A stretch of 64,000 nt of DNA. Origin: Mobiluncus porci. GTDB lineage: Bacteria; Actinomycetota; Actinomycetes; Actinomycetales; Actinomycetaceae. The position numbers were made by a program, and so were the translations under genes. Shown in pieces: positions 34,347-43,166 of the stretch. Location: the NCBI RefSeq assembly GCF_009695935.1, contig NZ_VUMY01000010.1:1-64000 (forward strand), given 5' to 3'. Within the stretch, counting starts at the first letter, position 1, and each line of letters begins with the position of its first letter. The notes under the pieces were generated by a model. It made no database searches. It was not told the origin of the DNA and saw nothing but the letters and a program-made list of their open reading frames with translations.

Positions 34347-35327
34347 CTAAGGCGAGAAACGGTGCATCGCCGCGCTCATGAGCCCGAGCAAGTCGCTGGA
34401 GTCGGCCTTATCCACGTGCGAAAAACCGCGAGAACGCAAGTGTTCCACGAGATCTAGCACGGGACGAGGACGATTGAAGGTGTAGAAGTGAATCCCCGGG
34501 GCGCCGACCGCGATGAGGTCATTGACAAAATCGAGGGTAGCGCCGAGGCTTTCCAAAATCCTTTCTGCCGGATCTGGAATCTCGCCAATCTCCCGCAGGC
34601 GCTTCGGGACCGGCACGCCAGTCAGTCCCTCGAGGCGGTTCAAGCGGGACACATCTGTGAAAGGAATAATCCCCGGCACAATCGGCATCGTCACTCCTTG
34701 ATAGGAAGCCGAATGCACCAGATCCGCATAATCCTTGGCCTCGTAGAATACCTGCGTAATCGCGAAGTCGGCCCCCGCAGCTTGTTTCTCCACCAAAGCG
34801 GCTACCGCATCGGTACGGGTTTGAACCGTTCCGGCGGGATAAGCCGCCACGGAGATGGAAACCGCCTGGGGGTCTCCGAGATAGTCGGCAGCCACCTCCC
34901 GAATCAGACCCACAAGTTGGAACGCACGGGAAAACTCGCCCGTTTCCGGCTCCCAATGCGCTACGCCTTTGGGGGGATCCCCGCGTAAAGCCAGGAAATC
35001 CCGCACCCCCAAGTCCATCATGTCGCGCACCAAACCCGCCAGTTGGCTCTGGTTGCGCCCGACACAAGTCAGGTGAGCCAAAGCCGGGCGACCCGAGCGT
35101 TTCATGGCGTGCACCAGCACCGACTGGGAAGACGTCGAGGTCATGCCGCTGGTACCAAAAGTGACCGAAACGTAGTCGGGACGCGCGTCCAAGAGACGAT
35201 CGATTCCCGCCCAGGCTTGGCTAGCCGGATCCGGATTCCGCGGCGGATAAAGCTCGAATGATACCCGTAGCTTTTGCGCAGGCACACCCGTTATCGCCGT
35301 CGGAAGGTAGAGATTCTTTATCGTCAC
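34347..35327 (-). CDS. metF: 5,10-Methylenetetrahydrofolate reductase
   Basis: A 326-residue FAD-dependent TIM-barrel enzyme that reduces methylene-THF to methyl-THF for MetE. Family segments include SFELYPPRN near the start, YVSVTFGTSG, AHLTCVGRN, FLALRGDPP and GIHFYTFNR near the end. The gene overlaps the metY stop codon by four bases, showing coupling. The N-terminus up to residue 20 is slightly longer than in E. coli MetF. Confidence 0.95.
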   Translation of the reverse strand: MTIKNLYLPTAITGVPAQKLRVSFELYPPRNPDPASQAWAGIDRLLDARPDYVSVTFGTSGMTSTSSQSVLVHAMKRSGRPALAHLTCVGRNQSQLAGLVRDMMDLGVRDFLALRGDPPKGVAHWEPETGEFSRAFQLVGLIREVAADYLGDPQAVSISVAAYPAGTVQTRTDAVAALVEKQAAGADFAITQVFYEAKDYADLVHSASYQGVTMPIVPGIIPFTDVSRLNRLEGLTGVPVPKRLREIGEIPDPAERILESLGATLDFVNDLIAVGAPGIHFYTFNRPRPVLDLVEHLRSRGFSHVDKADSSDLLGLMSAAMHRFSP

Positions 35328-36709
35328 TGGTCCGCCCTCGACTGCACCGCTGCTTGTGCCGCCGCCAGGCCGCGGTCAATGTCAGCAATGATGTCTTCCT
35401 CATCCTCTATTCCGATGGAGAGCCTCACGGTTCCGGAGGTGATTCCCTGTAACTTCAAGCCGGCTTCATCAAGCTGGGCGTGGGTCGTGGAGGCCGGGTG
35501 GATTGCCAGGGAACGCACGTCGCCAATGTTGGCCACATTGGCCAGTAGTTCCAAGGAATCAATAAAAGCTTTCCCGGCCTCGAGCCCGCCAACCAAGTCA
35601 AAATTCAGGATTGCTCCCGCTCCCTTCGGAGTGTACTTTTGGGCAAGCCCGTAGAACGGGGAAGACGGCAAGGAGGACCAGCGCACGGTTTCCACCACGC
35701 CCCGACCAACAAGCGCCTCCAGGTGTTCGGCCACTGCGCGAGTGTTAGAGATGTGACGCTCCAAGCGCAGGCTCAAGGTGTCTACCCCGAGACCGGCAAT
35801 CCACACTGCGAAGGGGGAGGCCACTAGCCCGAGGTCGCGCAGGCCTTCAGCACGAGCCTTCAAAGCAAAAGCCAGATTCGCGCCGAGTGCCCCACCGACC
35901 CCGAAGTCGCGAGCGTAGACAACCCCGTGATAGGACTCATCGGGCTCATTGAAACCGGGGAACCTCGCGGCCACGCGCGGGTCGGCGAAATCAAAGTTGC
36001 CGGAATCCACGATCGCGCCGAGCATCACCGATCCGTGCCCACCGAGATATTTCGTGGCGGAATGCACGACGATATCAGCACCCCATTCAATCGGGCGGCA
36101 CAGGTACGGGGTTGGAACCGTGTTGTCCACAATCAAGGGCACGCCCGCCTCGTGCGCGGCCGCGGCGAGTGGCTCAATATCCAGGACATCGCCTTGCGGG
36201 TTCGGAACCACCTCGCCGTAGTAAGCGATGGTGTTTTCATCTGTTTGGGATTTCCACTGGGAGATGTCGCGCGGGTCGGTCACGAAACGTGGCTCGATTC
36301 CACTTCGGGCGAGAGTCCGGGCAATCAGGTTGAAAGTCCCGCCATAAACCGAAGGGGAGGCGACGACATTTTTTCCGGAGCTCGCTAAGGTCAGCAGGGT
36401 CAAAGTGATGGCAGCCTGTCCTGAGCCGGTCAACAGTGCGCCAGCCCCGCCTTCCAGGGAGGCAATCCGTGCCTCTAGGGCATCATTGGTGGGGTTGGTG
36501 AGGCGCGAATAGATTTGGCCAAGTTCTTTTAGGGCAAAGCGGTTCGCGGCCGACTCGACGCTCGGGAAGTGGAAAGCGTTGGTGGCGTAAATCGGGACGG
36601 TCTGCGCGCCAGTTACCGGGTCGCCGGTGAAGCCGGCGTGGATTTGGCGGGTGGAGAAGCCCCACTCGGGGTGGTCTTGCCAGTTGGGTCCAATGGTGGT
36701 CTTAGTCAT
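35324..36709 (-). CDS. metY: O-acetylhomoserine sulfhydrylase
   Basis: A 461-residue Cys/Met metabolism PLP enzyme. The PLP lysine is in VVHSATKYLGGHGS. The length above 430 and the start FSTRQIHAGFTGDPVTGAQ are typical of MetY, which makes homocysteine directly from O-acetylhomoserine and sulfide, rather than of cystathionine synthases. First gene of the met operon and partner of MetX. AAGGA precedes the ATG. A perfect 18-base palindrome and an extended -10 lie 120-170 bases upstream. Confidence 0.94.
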   Translation of the reverse strand: MTKTTIGPNWQDHPEWGFSTRQIHAGFTGDPVTGAQTVPIYATNAFHFPSVESAANRFALKELGQIYSRLTNPTNDALEARIASLEGGAGALLTGSGQAAITLTLLTLASSGKNVVASPSVYGGTFNLIARTLARSGIEPRFVTDPRDISQWKSQTDENTIAYYGEVVPNPQGDVLDIEPLAAAAHEAGVPLIVDNTVPTPYLCRPIEWGADIVVHSATKYLGGHGSVMLGAIVDSGNFDFADPRVAARFPGFNEPDESYHGVVYARDFGVGGALGANLAFALKARAEGLRDLGLVASPFAVWIAGLGVDTLSLRLERHISNTRAVAEHLEALVGRGVVETVRWSSLPSSPFYGLAQKYTPKGAGAILNFDLVGGLEAGKAFIDSLELLANVANIGDVRSLAIHPASTTHAQLDEAGLKLQGITSGTVRLSIGIEDEEDIIADIDRGLAAAQAAVQSRADQ

Positions 36710-36831
36710 GATTCATTCCTTACGTTTGTGATTTCAGAGGTGGAGAGTGTTCCAAAGATTTTGACTCTGACGGGCACGCAGGAACTTGAAAATACGAATG
36801 CTGGCGAGCAGGAGCGCTCGGCTTACGTGTG

Positions 36832-36881
36832 GCTGACGTGCACGTCAGCGGGGCATTCGCTTTGTCATGTTTTTGATTGTA
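36832..36881 (-). promoter_or_regulatory. Probable met operon promoter with 18-bp palindromic operator
   Basis: GCTGACGTGCACGTCAGC (36832-36849) is a perfect palindrome. On the minus strand an extended -10 TGTTACAAT (TACAAT at 36876-36881) lies about 26 bases before it, so the palindrome would be in the early transcribed region. This fits a repressor site controlling metYFEX. I saw no SAM riboswitch in the leader. Confidence 0.55.
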
Positions 36882-36959
36882 ACAAGATTTTTGTTGAGAG
36901 GTTAAATCGAGGGGTTGTCGGAGCCGCTTGGGGGACGACCGCTCGGCTGCTTGGTGCTT

Positions 36960-37086
36960 GCAATGCTTCGCATTGCGCGCCGCTTCCTTGGTCTCGGCAA
37001 TGCTCGGGCAAGCTCGGCATTGCTCTCGACCTGCGTTGCGGTGGGGTCCCGCTCTGTTTTTCTAAGCAGCAAGCTGCTAAGAAAAA
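36960..37086. repeat. Cluster of short hairpins
   Basis: Three palindromes in 127 bases. GCAATGC-TTC-GCATTGC is at 36960-36976. GCAATGC (36997-37003) pairs with GCATTGC (37017-37023). TTTTTCTAAGCAGC (37057-37070) pairs, with one mismatch, with GCTGCTAAGAAAAA (37073-37086). The third could act as a terminator. I found no open frame of convincing quality here. Confidence 0.6.
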
Positions 37087-37094
37087 CTACGAGC

Positions 37095-37262
37095 ACCCGA
37101 AGGGAGTGAGGTCGAGCCAAGCTTGCTTGAGCTCGAACCGAAAGACCGAGGGTATGCAATCTCGAAGAGATTGCTAATACCCGAAGGGAGTGAGGTCGAG
37201 CCAAGCTTGCTTGAGCTCGAACCGAAAGACCGAGGGTATGCAATCTCGAAGAGATTGCTAAT
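37095..37262. repeat. Two tandem copies of an 84-bp hairpin-containing unit
   Basis: The unit starts ACCCGAAGGGAGTGAGG at 37095 and again at 37179, with practically no differences. Each contains the hairpin GCAATCTC-GAA-GAGATTGC (37156-37174, 37240-37258) and an imperfect palindrome around AAGCTTGCTTGAGCT. The 84-bp period is a multiple of three, so a repeated peptide appears in translation, but no start signal or coding character supports a gene. Confidence 0.8.
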
Positions 37263-37373
37263 ACCCACAGGCAGCCTACGCGAACGTCCTTTCCGAGCGG
37301 CTCCCATCAGACTCGGAGTGGTGTCCCAAAACATGACAAGACGCGGATGCGGGGTCGGGAGGGGAGAGGGGGA

Positions 37374-38909
37374 CTAGGAGGATGAGGAGGGGGAGGGCGT
37401 GGTAGTGGCGGCGGGGTTGGTGGGGGAGAAGTCGGTTTTTCCGCCGAGGAGACCGGCGAAAAACAACTGCTTGGCTGGGATTGTTTGGCCGGAGTTCCCC
37501 TCGGTATAGCCGGAAATGACAAGGGCGTATGCCAACACCTGGTTATGGTAGACGAGCGTTCCGGCTAGGGAATTAGACACCGAGAGAGTGCCGGTTTTCC
37601 CCCGCAGGTTCCCCGCAGCGGCAGTGTTCCCATAAGAATCTTTCAAGGTGCCATCAGCGCCAGCTACCGGAAGATTGGCTAGAACCGGACGAAGTTCGGG
37701 GTGATCAGGGGAAGCAGCAGTGCGAACCACATCCGCTAAGACCCGCGCGGGGATGCGAGTGCCATGCGCTAAACCCGAGCACCCCGCGAGCTTCGTCTCT
37801 CCGAGTTTAACCCCGAGTTCTTCCACTGCTTTCATGACTTCTTGACCGGCGGCGGCAAAAGTTGGCTTAGCCCCGCGATGCAGAGCCACGAGACGTCCGA
37901 AGTTTTCCGCCAGGGTATTGTCCGAAACCTTGAGCATATCCCGAGCCACTTGTGAAAATGGAGCCCCTTCACTAAGCGCCACCACGACCGGCTGGCCCTT
38001 TGCTGAACTTACCTCCTTGCCTTTGACTAGCTCCGGCAGAGGCTGCGCCGGATCAAGAAACTCCGTCGTAGCCAGACCGGAATTCCCCGCCTCCACCTTC
38101 GCCGGAGCCGCCCCTGCTTCGCCGAGGCGAGCCGCAAAAATTTCCCCCACGCGTCCTGCGGCATCATCAAGATAGCCAGCCTTTCCGCGTTCAATCAGAC
38201 CAGTATCAATCCCGAGCCCCTGTATCGGACCGACCCACTGCACATCTTGGGGGCGCCAGGCATTGGAAATAATCTCTTCACCGAACCAAGAAGTATCCAC
38301 CACCAGGGTGAAAGGGGCGTCAGCAAGGGCATTCTTGGAATCAGCCGTCAAAGCCTTCACGGTGTCTGCGGCAAGAGTCCCCAAGCCGGCGTAGCCGAAA
38401 ACATCCTTTGAAGAATCGGCTCCGGTACCGAGCAAAATATCCCCGCCGCCAATGAGGAAGAGCCTGCGGGTTTTCTCATCCCACGCGACCAGGGTTCGCG
38501 CCCGCGCCTCAGAACCGAAGTCATGCAAAGCCGCGGCGGCAGTTAGAAGTTTCGTGGTGGAAGCAGAGCTCAGCGCCAGCTCGGGATTGGCTGAAGCCAA
38601 CTCGATTCCTTTCAAATCCCCGATCCACCAAGAGACTTTCGCGTCCTTCATGCGGTAGTCGCTCGTGAAACTTTTAGTGAGTTTCTTGAAAAAATCCGGA
38701 TCGAGGTCACTGACGGATTCAAACTGGGGGGCCTCATTGGGGGCGGGAGAAACTGCCTTTGGTGTCGGAAAGGGCTGCACCCGCGGGAGGGGTTTATCGA
38801 AAGTGAAGAATCCCGGAACAATATCTGCCCCATCAGCCCCGATATACCCCCCACCAAGGACGAGAGCGCCGATTAGTGCGCTGATTCCGGCCTGGGAGCG
38901 TCTCTTCAT
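37374..38909 (-). CDS. dacB: D-alanyl-D-alanine carboxypeptidase/endopeptidase (PBP4 class)
   Basis: Secreted or membrane-anchored serine peptidase that trims peptidoglycan peptides. The motifs are SxxK as STTK in LSSASTTKLLTAA, SxN as SDN in KVSDNTLAENFG, and KTG in LRGKTGTLSVSN. The N-terminal signal or anchor segment is about AGISALIGALVLGGGYIG. I chose ATG 38909 (about 511 aa) because AAAGGA precedes it; an upstream in-frame ATG at 38939 has no such site. The C-terminal end is a Pro/Thr/Ser-rich tail. Confidence 0.92.
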   Translation of the reverse strand: MKRRSQAGISALIGALVLGGGYIGADGADIVPGFFTFDKPLPRVQPFPTPKAVSPAPNEAPQFESVSDLDPDFFKKLTKSFTSDYRMKDAKVSWWIGDLKGIELASANPELALSSASTTKLLTAAAALHDFGSEARARTLVAWDEKTRRLFLIGGGDILLGTGADSSKDVFGYAGLGTLAADTVKALTADSKNALADAPFTLVVDTSWFGEEIISNAWRPQDVQWVGPIQGLGIDTGLIERGKAGYLDDAAGRVGEIFAARLGEAGAAPAKVEAGNSGLATTEFLDPAQPLPELVKGKEVSSAKGQPVVVALSEGAPFSQVARDMLKVSDNTLAENFGRLVALHRGAKPTFAAAGQEVMKAVEELGVKLGETKLAGCSGLAHGTRIPARVLADVVRTAASPDHPELRPVLANLPVAGADGTLKDSYGNTAAAGNLRGKTGTLSVSNSLAGTLVYHNQVLAYALVISGYTEGNSGQTIPAKQLFFAGLLGGKTDFSPTNPAATTTPSPSSSS

Positions 38910-39042
38910 AGAAATCCTTTCGATGCGGGAAAACCCCAAATCAATTATAGAAGATTACGCGCAAAGTTATCCTTAGTGGCATGATAGGAGGACGAGCCCG
39001 GCGAGGTCGCTGGGGCAAACCCGAACCAACAAGAAGGTAGAG

Positions 39043-39573
39043 ATGTCAGAGGATTTTTTGAAGTTCAACGTCACCATTGAGATTCCGAAAGGGAACCGCA
39101 ACAAGTATGAGGTTGACCACGAGACTGGTCGGATTAAGCTCGACCGGATGCTTTTCACCTCGACACGATACCCGGATGATTACGGGTTTATTGATGACTC
39201 CCTGGGGCTGGATGGCGATCCTCTGGATGCTCTGGTTCTTCTGGAAGAGCCGACTTTCCCCGGCTGTGTCATCAACTGTCGCGCGCTGGGGATGTTCCGC
39301 ATGACCGATGAGCATGGTGGCGACGACAAAGTGTTGTGTGTGCCGGCGAGTGACCAACGGGCCTCTTGGCGTACTGAGCTCGAAGACGTTTCGGAGTTCC
39401 ACCGTCTCGAAATCCAACACTTCTTCGAGGTTTACAAGGATTTGGAGCCCGGGAAGTCCGTGGAAGGCGCTGACTGGGTGGGTCGCAAAGAGGCCGAAGC
39501 AGAAATTCTGGCCTCATTGGCGCGATTCCGCGAAAAGGAAGGTCCCGACGCTCACACCTATATCCACAGGTGA
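39043..39573 (+). CDS. ppa: Inorganic pyrophosphatase (family I)
   Basis: A 176-residue soluble enzyme that hydrolyses pyrophosphate to phosphate. The family I signature appears as [10 protein letters not shown], with the metal-binding Asp residues, and [13 protein letters not shown] before it. AAGGTAGAG precedes ATG 39043. It is divergent from dacB and convergent with the DUF3499 gene. Confidence 0.97.
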   Translation: MSEDFLKFNVTIEIPKGNRNKYEVDHETGRIKLDRMLFTSTRYPDDYGFIDDSLGLDGDPLDALVLLEEPTFPGCVINCRALGMFRMTDEHGGDDKVLCVPASDQRASWRTELEDVSEFHRLEIQHFFEVYKDLEPGKSVEGADWVGRKEAEAEILASLARFREKEGPDAHTYIHR

Positions 39574-39647
39574 GGCAGTGAGGTTTTGCCCGGTCCTTGT
39601 CTTTGGGGAATAAGGTTTTGCTTGCCCTCAAAACTCATTTTGGGCTT

Positions 39648-40070
39648 TTAAGACACTTTCTTCGGTGGGTCTACCAAGGTGAGATGTCCGTGGCGAGTGC
39701 CTGCGGCTTCATTCGGCTTAAAATCGCGGCTGTGCGGCGTTTCGCGATCGATGGGGCCGGTGTAGGAGGCGGGACGGATGTCGCGACGAGGTCCATCAGA
39801 ATGACTGGCGGCGCGGACCGCGTTCGCTAAAGCCATCAACTCGTCATCATTGGGTTCCGGGATGGTAAAGGAATCCGCGAGCCGCACGACCTGCCAGCCG
39901 CGCGGGGCACTCAAACGCTCGGAATGCTTTTGGCACAGGTCGTAGCCGACCGGATCGGGCTGGGTGGAGAGCGGGCCGAGGATAGCGGTGGACTCGCCGT
40001 AATCGAAAGTCATCGTCGCTACTGCCGGATTGTTGCAACCGGGTTTGGAACAGACACGCGCATAACTCAC
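39648..40070 (-). CDS. DUF3499 family protein, zinc-ribbon-like
   Basis: A 140-residue actinobacterial protein of unknown function. C7 and C12 (CSKPGC) and later C46xxH49 (CQKHSERL) form a likely zinc site. The segment PRGWQVVRL is typical of the family. The gene is divergent from the metallopeptidase-like gene, 77 bases apart. On its strand TACCCT stands exactly six bases before the GTG start, suggesting leaderless transcription. Confidence 0.85.
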   Translation of the reverse strand: MSYARVCSKPGCNNPAVATMTFDYGESTAILGPLSTQPDPVGYDLCQKHSERLSAPRGWQVVRLADSFTIPEPNDDELMALANAVRAASHSDGPRRDIRPASYTGPIDRETPHSRDFKPNEAAGTRHGHLTLVDPPKKVS

Positions 40071-40076
40071 CCCTAC

Positions 40077-40082
40077 AGGGTA
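40077..40082 (-). promoter_or_regulatory. -10 box for a leaderless DUF3499 transcript
   Basis: Minus strand TACCCT-GTAGGG-GTG: a TANNNT box with six bases before the start codon at 40070 and no Shine-Dalgarno sequence at a working distance. The -35 is not clear. Confidence 0.55.
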
Positions 40083-40135
40083 GCGCTAAAACGGCGAAAA
40101 GAGCGTTTGGCTCGCCCAAGAAGCGTTTTGTTGAC

Positions 40136-40141
40136 TATGCT
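40136..40141 (+). promoter_or_regulatory. -10 box for a leaderless metallopeptidase-like transcript
   Basis: TATGCT-GAAAGC-GTG: a TANNNT box with six bases before GTG 40148 and no Shine-Dalgarno sequence. The -35 is weak. Confidence 0.55.
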
Positions 40142-40147
40142 GAAAGC

Positions 40148-40639
40148 GTGGCTAGAGATTTTCACGAGGTGCGCGTGCTCGATTTGGGCGGAGAGTTGAA
40201 ATGGAAGGTTTCAACCGGTCCGCGGACGCGTCGCGTGGACGTGCGCCGCGACCGTCACGGGCGGGGATCTCGGGGGGTTTTGGTCCCCGCGATTTTGCCC
40301 CGTTACCGGACTCGCCGCCAGTCTTTTGACGACCTCGTTATCCAAGAAGTGCGAGCTTTGGTGGCGGTCTGCGCCGATTTTGCCAATATCCAGTTCGGGG
40401 TGGAGGACGTGCCGCCTTCCGATCCGGCGCCCTGGGAGCGAGATTCCGTGGTTTTGGGTCGCGGCTTTGGCGCGGATCCGGCTCACGGTTTGCCCGCCCA
40501 AGTTGTCGTGTATCGTCGGCCTTTGGAGCAGCGCACGCGTTCAGTAATGGAACTCCGCGAGATGATTCACGCGGTGGTTCTCGAGGAATCCTCCCAACTA
40601 ATCGGCAAGCATCCCGAAGATATTGACCCCAATTGGTGA
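40148..40639 (+). CDS. Minimal-metallopeptidase-family protein with degenerate active site
   Basis: A 163-residue protein of the small zincin-like family (DUF1025 type) common in actinobacteria. The family segment RRDRHGRGSRG-VLVPAILPRYRTR is present, followed by FDDLVIQEV. The position where other members have HExxH reads MIHAVVLEESSQLIG, so the zinc motif is not intact and peptidase activity is doubtful. Its role is unknown. GTG 40148 is chosen from the leaderless promoter geometry. Confidence 0.75.
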   Translation: MARDFHEVRVLDLGGELKWKVSTGPRTRRVDVRRDRHGRGSRGVLVPAILPRYRTRRQSFDDLVIQEVRALVAVCADFANIQFGVEDVPPSDPAPWERDSVVLGRGFGADPAHGLPAQVVVYRRPLEQRTRSVMELREMIHAVVLEESSQLIGKHPEDIDPNW

Positions 40640-40894
40640 GTTTCAGGTCGCCAGGAGTGCAGCCAATCGTCGGAGTTGAGCTAGATACCCGCAGGTAAGT
40701 CCGCATTTACTTGTTGAATGGGAAAATGACCCAAATCACCTCAAAAGCCACTTGGCGAGGTCCCAAATTTGCACCCCTTCGTGGTCGGTGGTCTCGTGCT
40801 TGGTGCGAGCCGCGACAATTTTCGGGTAGGTATAGACAACCAACAAGAGAAAATCCACTTCAGACAATGTCAACTGAAGTCAAACCCGAGAGGA
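40640..40894. other. Intergenic region with no recognised gene
   Basis: A 255-base gap between convergent genes. The only structure I see is ACTTCAG-N10-CTGAAGT near 40858-40881, without a T run. Confidence 0.4.
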
Positions 40895-42187
40895 TCAAAT
40901 CTGGCCGCGGCGTTTCAAGGAAATGTAGGTGTCGGCGAGAAGCGGGGGGAGCTCGTCTGGGCCGGTGTTCAAAACTCGCGCTCCGAGCATCCCGAGCAGG
41001 TCACTGGCTTTGCGGCGCTCCTCCGAGTCAGCCATTGCGGCAGCGGCCAAAAAAGCCTCCTCGGGGGTGTCCATCTCGGTAGTGAGGGAACGCACCTCCG
41101 GATCCATAGCGCTCGCTAGCAAAACCTGGTGGCGGCTAGCGAGCGCTTCCACCGTGGGCATCAAGGGGGAGCGATCCAGACCCGCTTCCAGGCCGGTCAA
41201 CAGGACAATCAGGGAACGCTGGCGAATAGAGGACAGCAAGGTTTGCCCCAGGCCACGCCAGTTAGCCTCGGTCAAAGAAGAATCCAGGTTCGCCATTGTA
41301 GAAGCCATTTCCCCGACCAAACCGGCGCCGCGAGAGGGCTGGATGTGGGCGCGGATCTGGTTATCGAAAGCAATCAGGTGAATCCGGTCTCCCGCGCTCG
41401 AAGCCAAAGCACCGAGAAGTAAAGCCGCCTCCATATTCGCGTCCAAACGCGGAAACTCCCCGAGTCGAACCGCGGAAGTGCGGGAGGAATCAATGCAGAT
41501 AATCACGTTGCGGTCGCGTTCGGGACGCCAAGTTTTCACCACCGGAACGCGGTTTCTCGCCGATACGTGCCACTCAATATCCCGCACATCATCGCCCGGA
41601 ACGTATTCGCGCAGGGAATCGAATTCGGAGCCTTGCCCGCGGTGAGTCAAGAGCGTGTTGCCCTCGAGGCGGCGCAGAGTTTGCAGCCGAGAGGGGAGAA
41701 ATTTTGCGGAACGAAACTCGGGCAAAACCTTTACTGTTTGGACAATTGGGGCCGAAAACTGTCTCGCCCCCAAGCCCAGAGGCCCAAAAGAACGCACCGT
41801 GACGGCATCGCTCGACAAGGTGCCTTTCCGTTCCGGAGTGAAAGAGGCCTCCAAATCTTGGGTGGTTTTCGGGTTCAAAACGAGGCGTTCCCCGTTGGCG
41901 CTGGCGTGCAAAGAAGGCTGCCAAGCGTCCCGAAGCCAGATGCGGTATTTCCGTTTGGTGGGATTCGCTACCGTAATGGTGTAGGGGGTTTTCGTGTGCA
42001 TCCGCAAAGAGATTGGCAGAGAACGGGTGATGACGAGGAATCGCGGACTCGGGGCGAGAAGGGAATCTAGGAGCCACAATACGAGGCAAAACAGCAACCA
42101 AAAAACCCAGGCTCCTGACCAATTGGTCAAGAACATGAGGGGGATTCCCAAGGCGACGAGAATCGCCAGGCGGGAGGTCATGGCCAC
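40895..42187 (-). CDS. DUF58 domain protein (MoxR-associated, vWA-like)
   Basis: A 430-residue membrane-associated protein. Two N-terminal membrane segments (about 6-50) are followed by a beta-rich region, then the DUF58 core with EYVPGDDVRDIEWHVSARN and a von Willebrand A-like part (VIICIDSSRTS). Last of the five-gene minus-strand operon. MoxR ATPases with DUF58 partners are thought to act as chaperone-like modules, possibly linked to cell-envelope or stress functions, but the target is not known. GTG 42187 has AAAGGA eight bases upstream. Confidence 0.88.
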   Translation of the reverse strand: MAMTSRLAILVALGIPLMFLTNWSGAWVFWLLFCLVLWLLDSLLAPSPRFLVITRSLPISLRMHTKTPYTITVANPTKRKYRIWLRDAWQPSLHASANGERLVLNPKTTQDLEASFTPERKGTLSSDAVTVRSFGPLGLGARQFSAPIVQTVKVLPEFRSAKFLPSRLQTLRRLEGNTLLTHRGQGSEFDSLREYVPGDDVRDIEWHVSARNRVPVVKTWRPERDRNVIICIDSSRTSAVRLGEFPRLDANMEAALLLGALASSAGDRIHLIAFDNQIRAHIQPSRGAGLVGEMASTMANLDSSLTEANWRGLGQTLLSSIRQRSLIVLLTGLEAGLDRSPLMPTVEALASRHQVLLASAMDPEVRSLTTEMDTPEEAFLAAAAMADSEERRKASDLLGMLGARVLNTGPDELPPLLADTYISLKRRGQI

Positions 42188-42206
42188 GGTTGGGGTCCTT
42201 TCTTGA

Positions 42207-43166
42207 TTAGCGGGGCACGGGGGTGGCGGAGAGAACCGTGTCGAGAATCGATTGGGCTGTTACTCCTTCCATTTCGGCTTCGGCGCGAAGGCGCAACCGG
42301 TGACGGAAAGTCGGCAAAACCAGGGATTTAACGTCATCGGGGGTGACGAAGTTTCGCCCGCACAGCCACGCCCACACCCTTGAAGTCGCGAGCAAAGCCG
42401 TCGCTCCGCGGGGAGAAACCCCGAGCTCAACTTGGGGTAGATGGCGAGTGGCGCGAACTAGATCCACGATATAACCGAGAACCTCCGCGCCGGCTTCAAC
42501 CTGTTTCACGGCCTCCTTCGCGGCAGCAATATCTTCGGCAGAAGCCACCGCATGGACCCCGGCACCGGCCAAATCATGGGGATTGAAACCTTGCAGGTGC
42601 AGGTTCACGACCTCCAGCTCGGCCTCGCGGGTGGGTAGAGGAACTTCCAACTTCAACAAGAAGCGATCCAACTGCGCCTCGGGAAGAGGATAGGTACCTT
42701 CATACTCGACAGGGTTTTGGGTGGCGATAACCATGAAGGGATCCGGCAACTCGCGGCTCACCCCATCGATGCTGACTTGGTGTTCCTCCATGGCTTCGAG
42801 GAGGGCCGACTGGGTTTTCGGGGGAGTACGGTTAATCTCATCAGCCAGCAAGAGATTGGTGAAAACCGGTCCTTCCCGGAAAGTGAAAGTGGAAGACTGG
42901 GAGTTAAAGATTAGCGAACCAGTCAAGTCCCCCGGCATCAGATCGGGAGTGAACTGGACACGGGTGTTTTTGAGGCTCAAACCCGCAGACAGGGCGCGAA
43001 CCGTCAGGGTTTTGGCCACGCCCGGCACACCTTCCAAGAGGACGTGTCCCCCGGCGATGAGTCCAATGACGAGTCCCGTGATGACGGCATCTTGACCTTT
43101 CACGACCTTATTTATCTCTCCTCGTAGCGCCGAGAGTCTTTCCAGGGCGGAATCTTGCGTCTCCAT
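42207..43166 (-). CDS. MoxR-family AAA+ ATPase
   Basis: A 319-residue single-domain AAA+ protein with Walker A GVPGVAKT, Walker B LLLADEINR and sensor segment MVIATQNPVEYEGTYPLPEAQLDRF. I placed the start at ATG 43166 because it overlaps the upstream stop codon (TAATG) and has GGAAGGA before it. The longer frame to 43319 would run inside the neighbouring gene. It acts with the DUF58 protein encoded 19 bases downstream. Confidence 0.93.
   Translation of the reverse strand: METQDSALERLSALRGEINKVVKGQDAVITGLVIGLIAGGHVLLEGVPGVAKTLTVRALSAGLSLKNTRVQFTPDLMPGDLTGSLIFNSQSSTFTFREGPVFTNLLLADEINRTPPKTQSALLEAMEEHQVSIDGVSRELPDPFMVIATQNPVEYEGTYPLPEAQLDRFLLKLEVPLPTREAELEVVNLHLQGFNPHDLAGAGVHAVASAEDIAAAKEAVKQVEAGAEVLGYIVDLVRATRHLPQVELGVSPRGATALLATSRVWAWLCGRNFVTPDDVKSLVLPTFRHRLRLRAEAEMEGVTAQSILDTVLSATPVPR

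Noticed and set aside
36710-36900. SAM riboswitch upstream of metY
   Set aside because: I read the leader on the minus strand and found no SAM-I, SAM-II or SAM-IV core; a palindromic protein site fits better.
37095-37262. CRISPR array
   Set aside because: Only two near-identical 84-bp tandem units without spacers, and no cas genes.
37123-37377. Small gene encoding a repeated peptide
   Set aside because: The repeat peptide arises because the 84-bp period is divisible by three; there is no start signal, and the other strand and frames are equally open.
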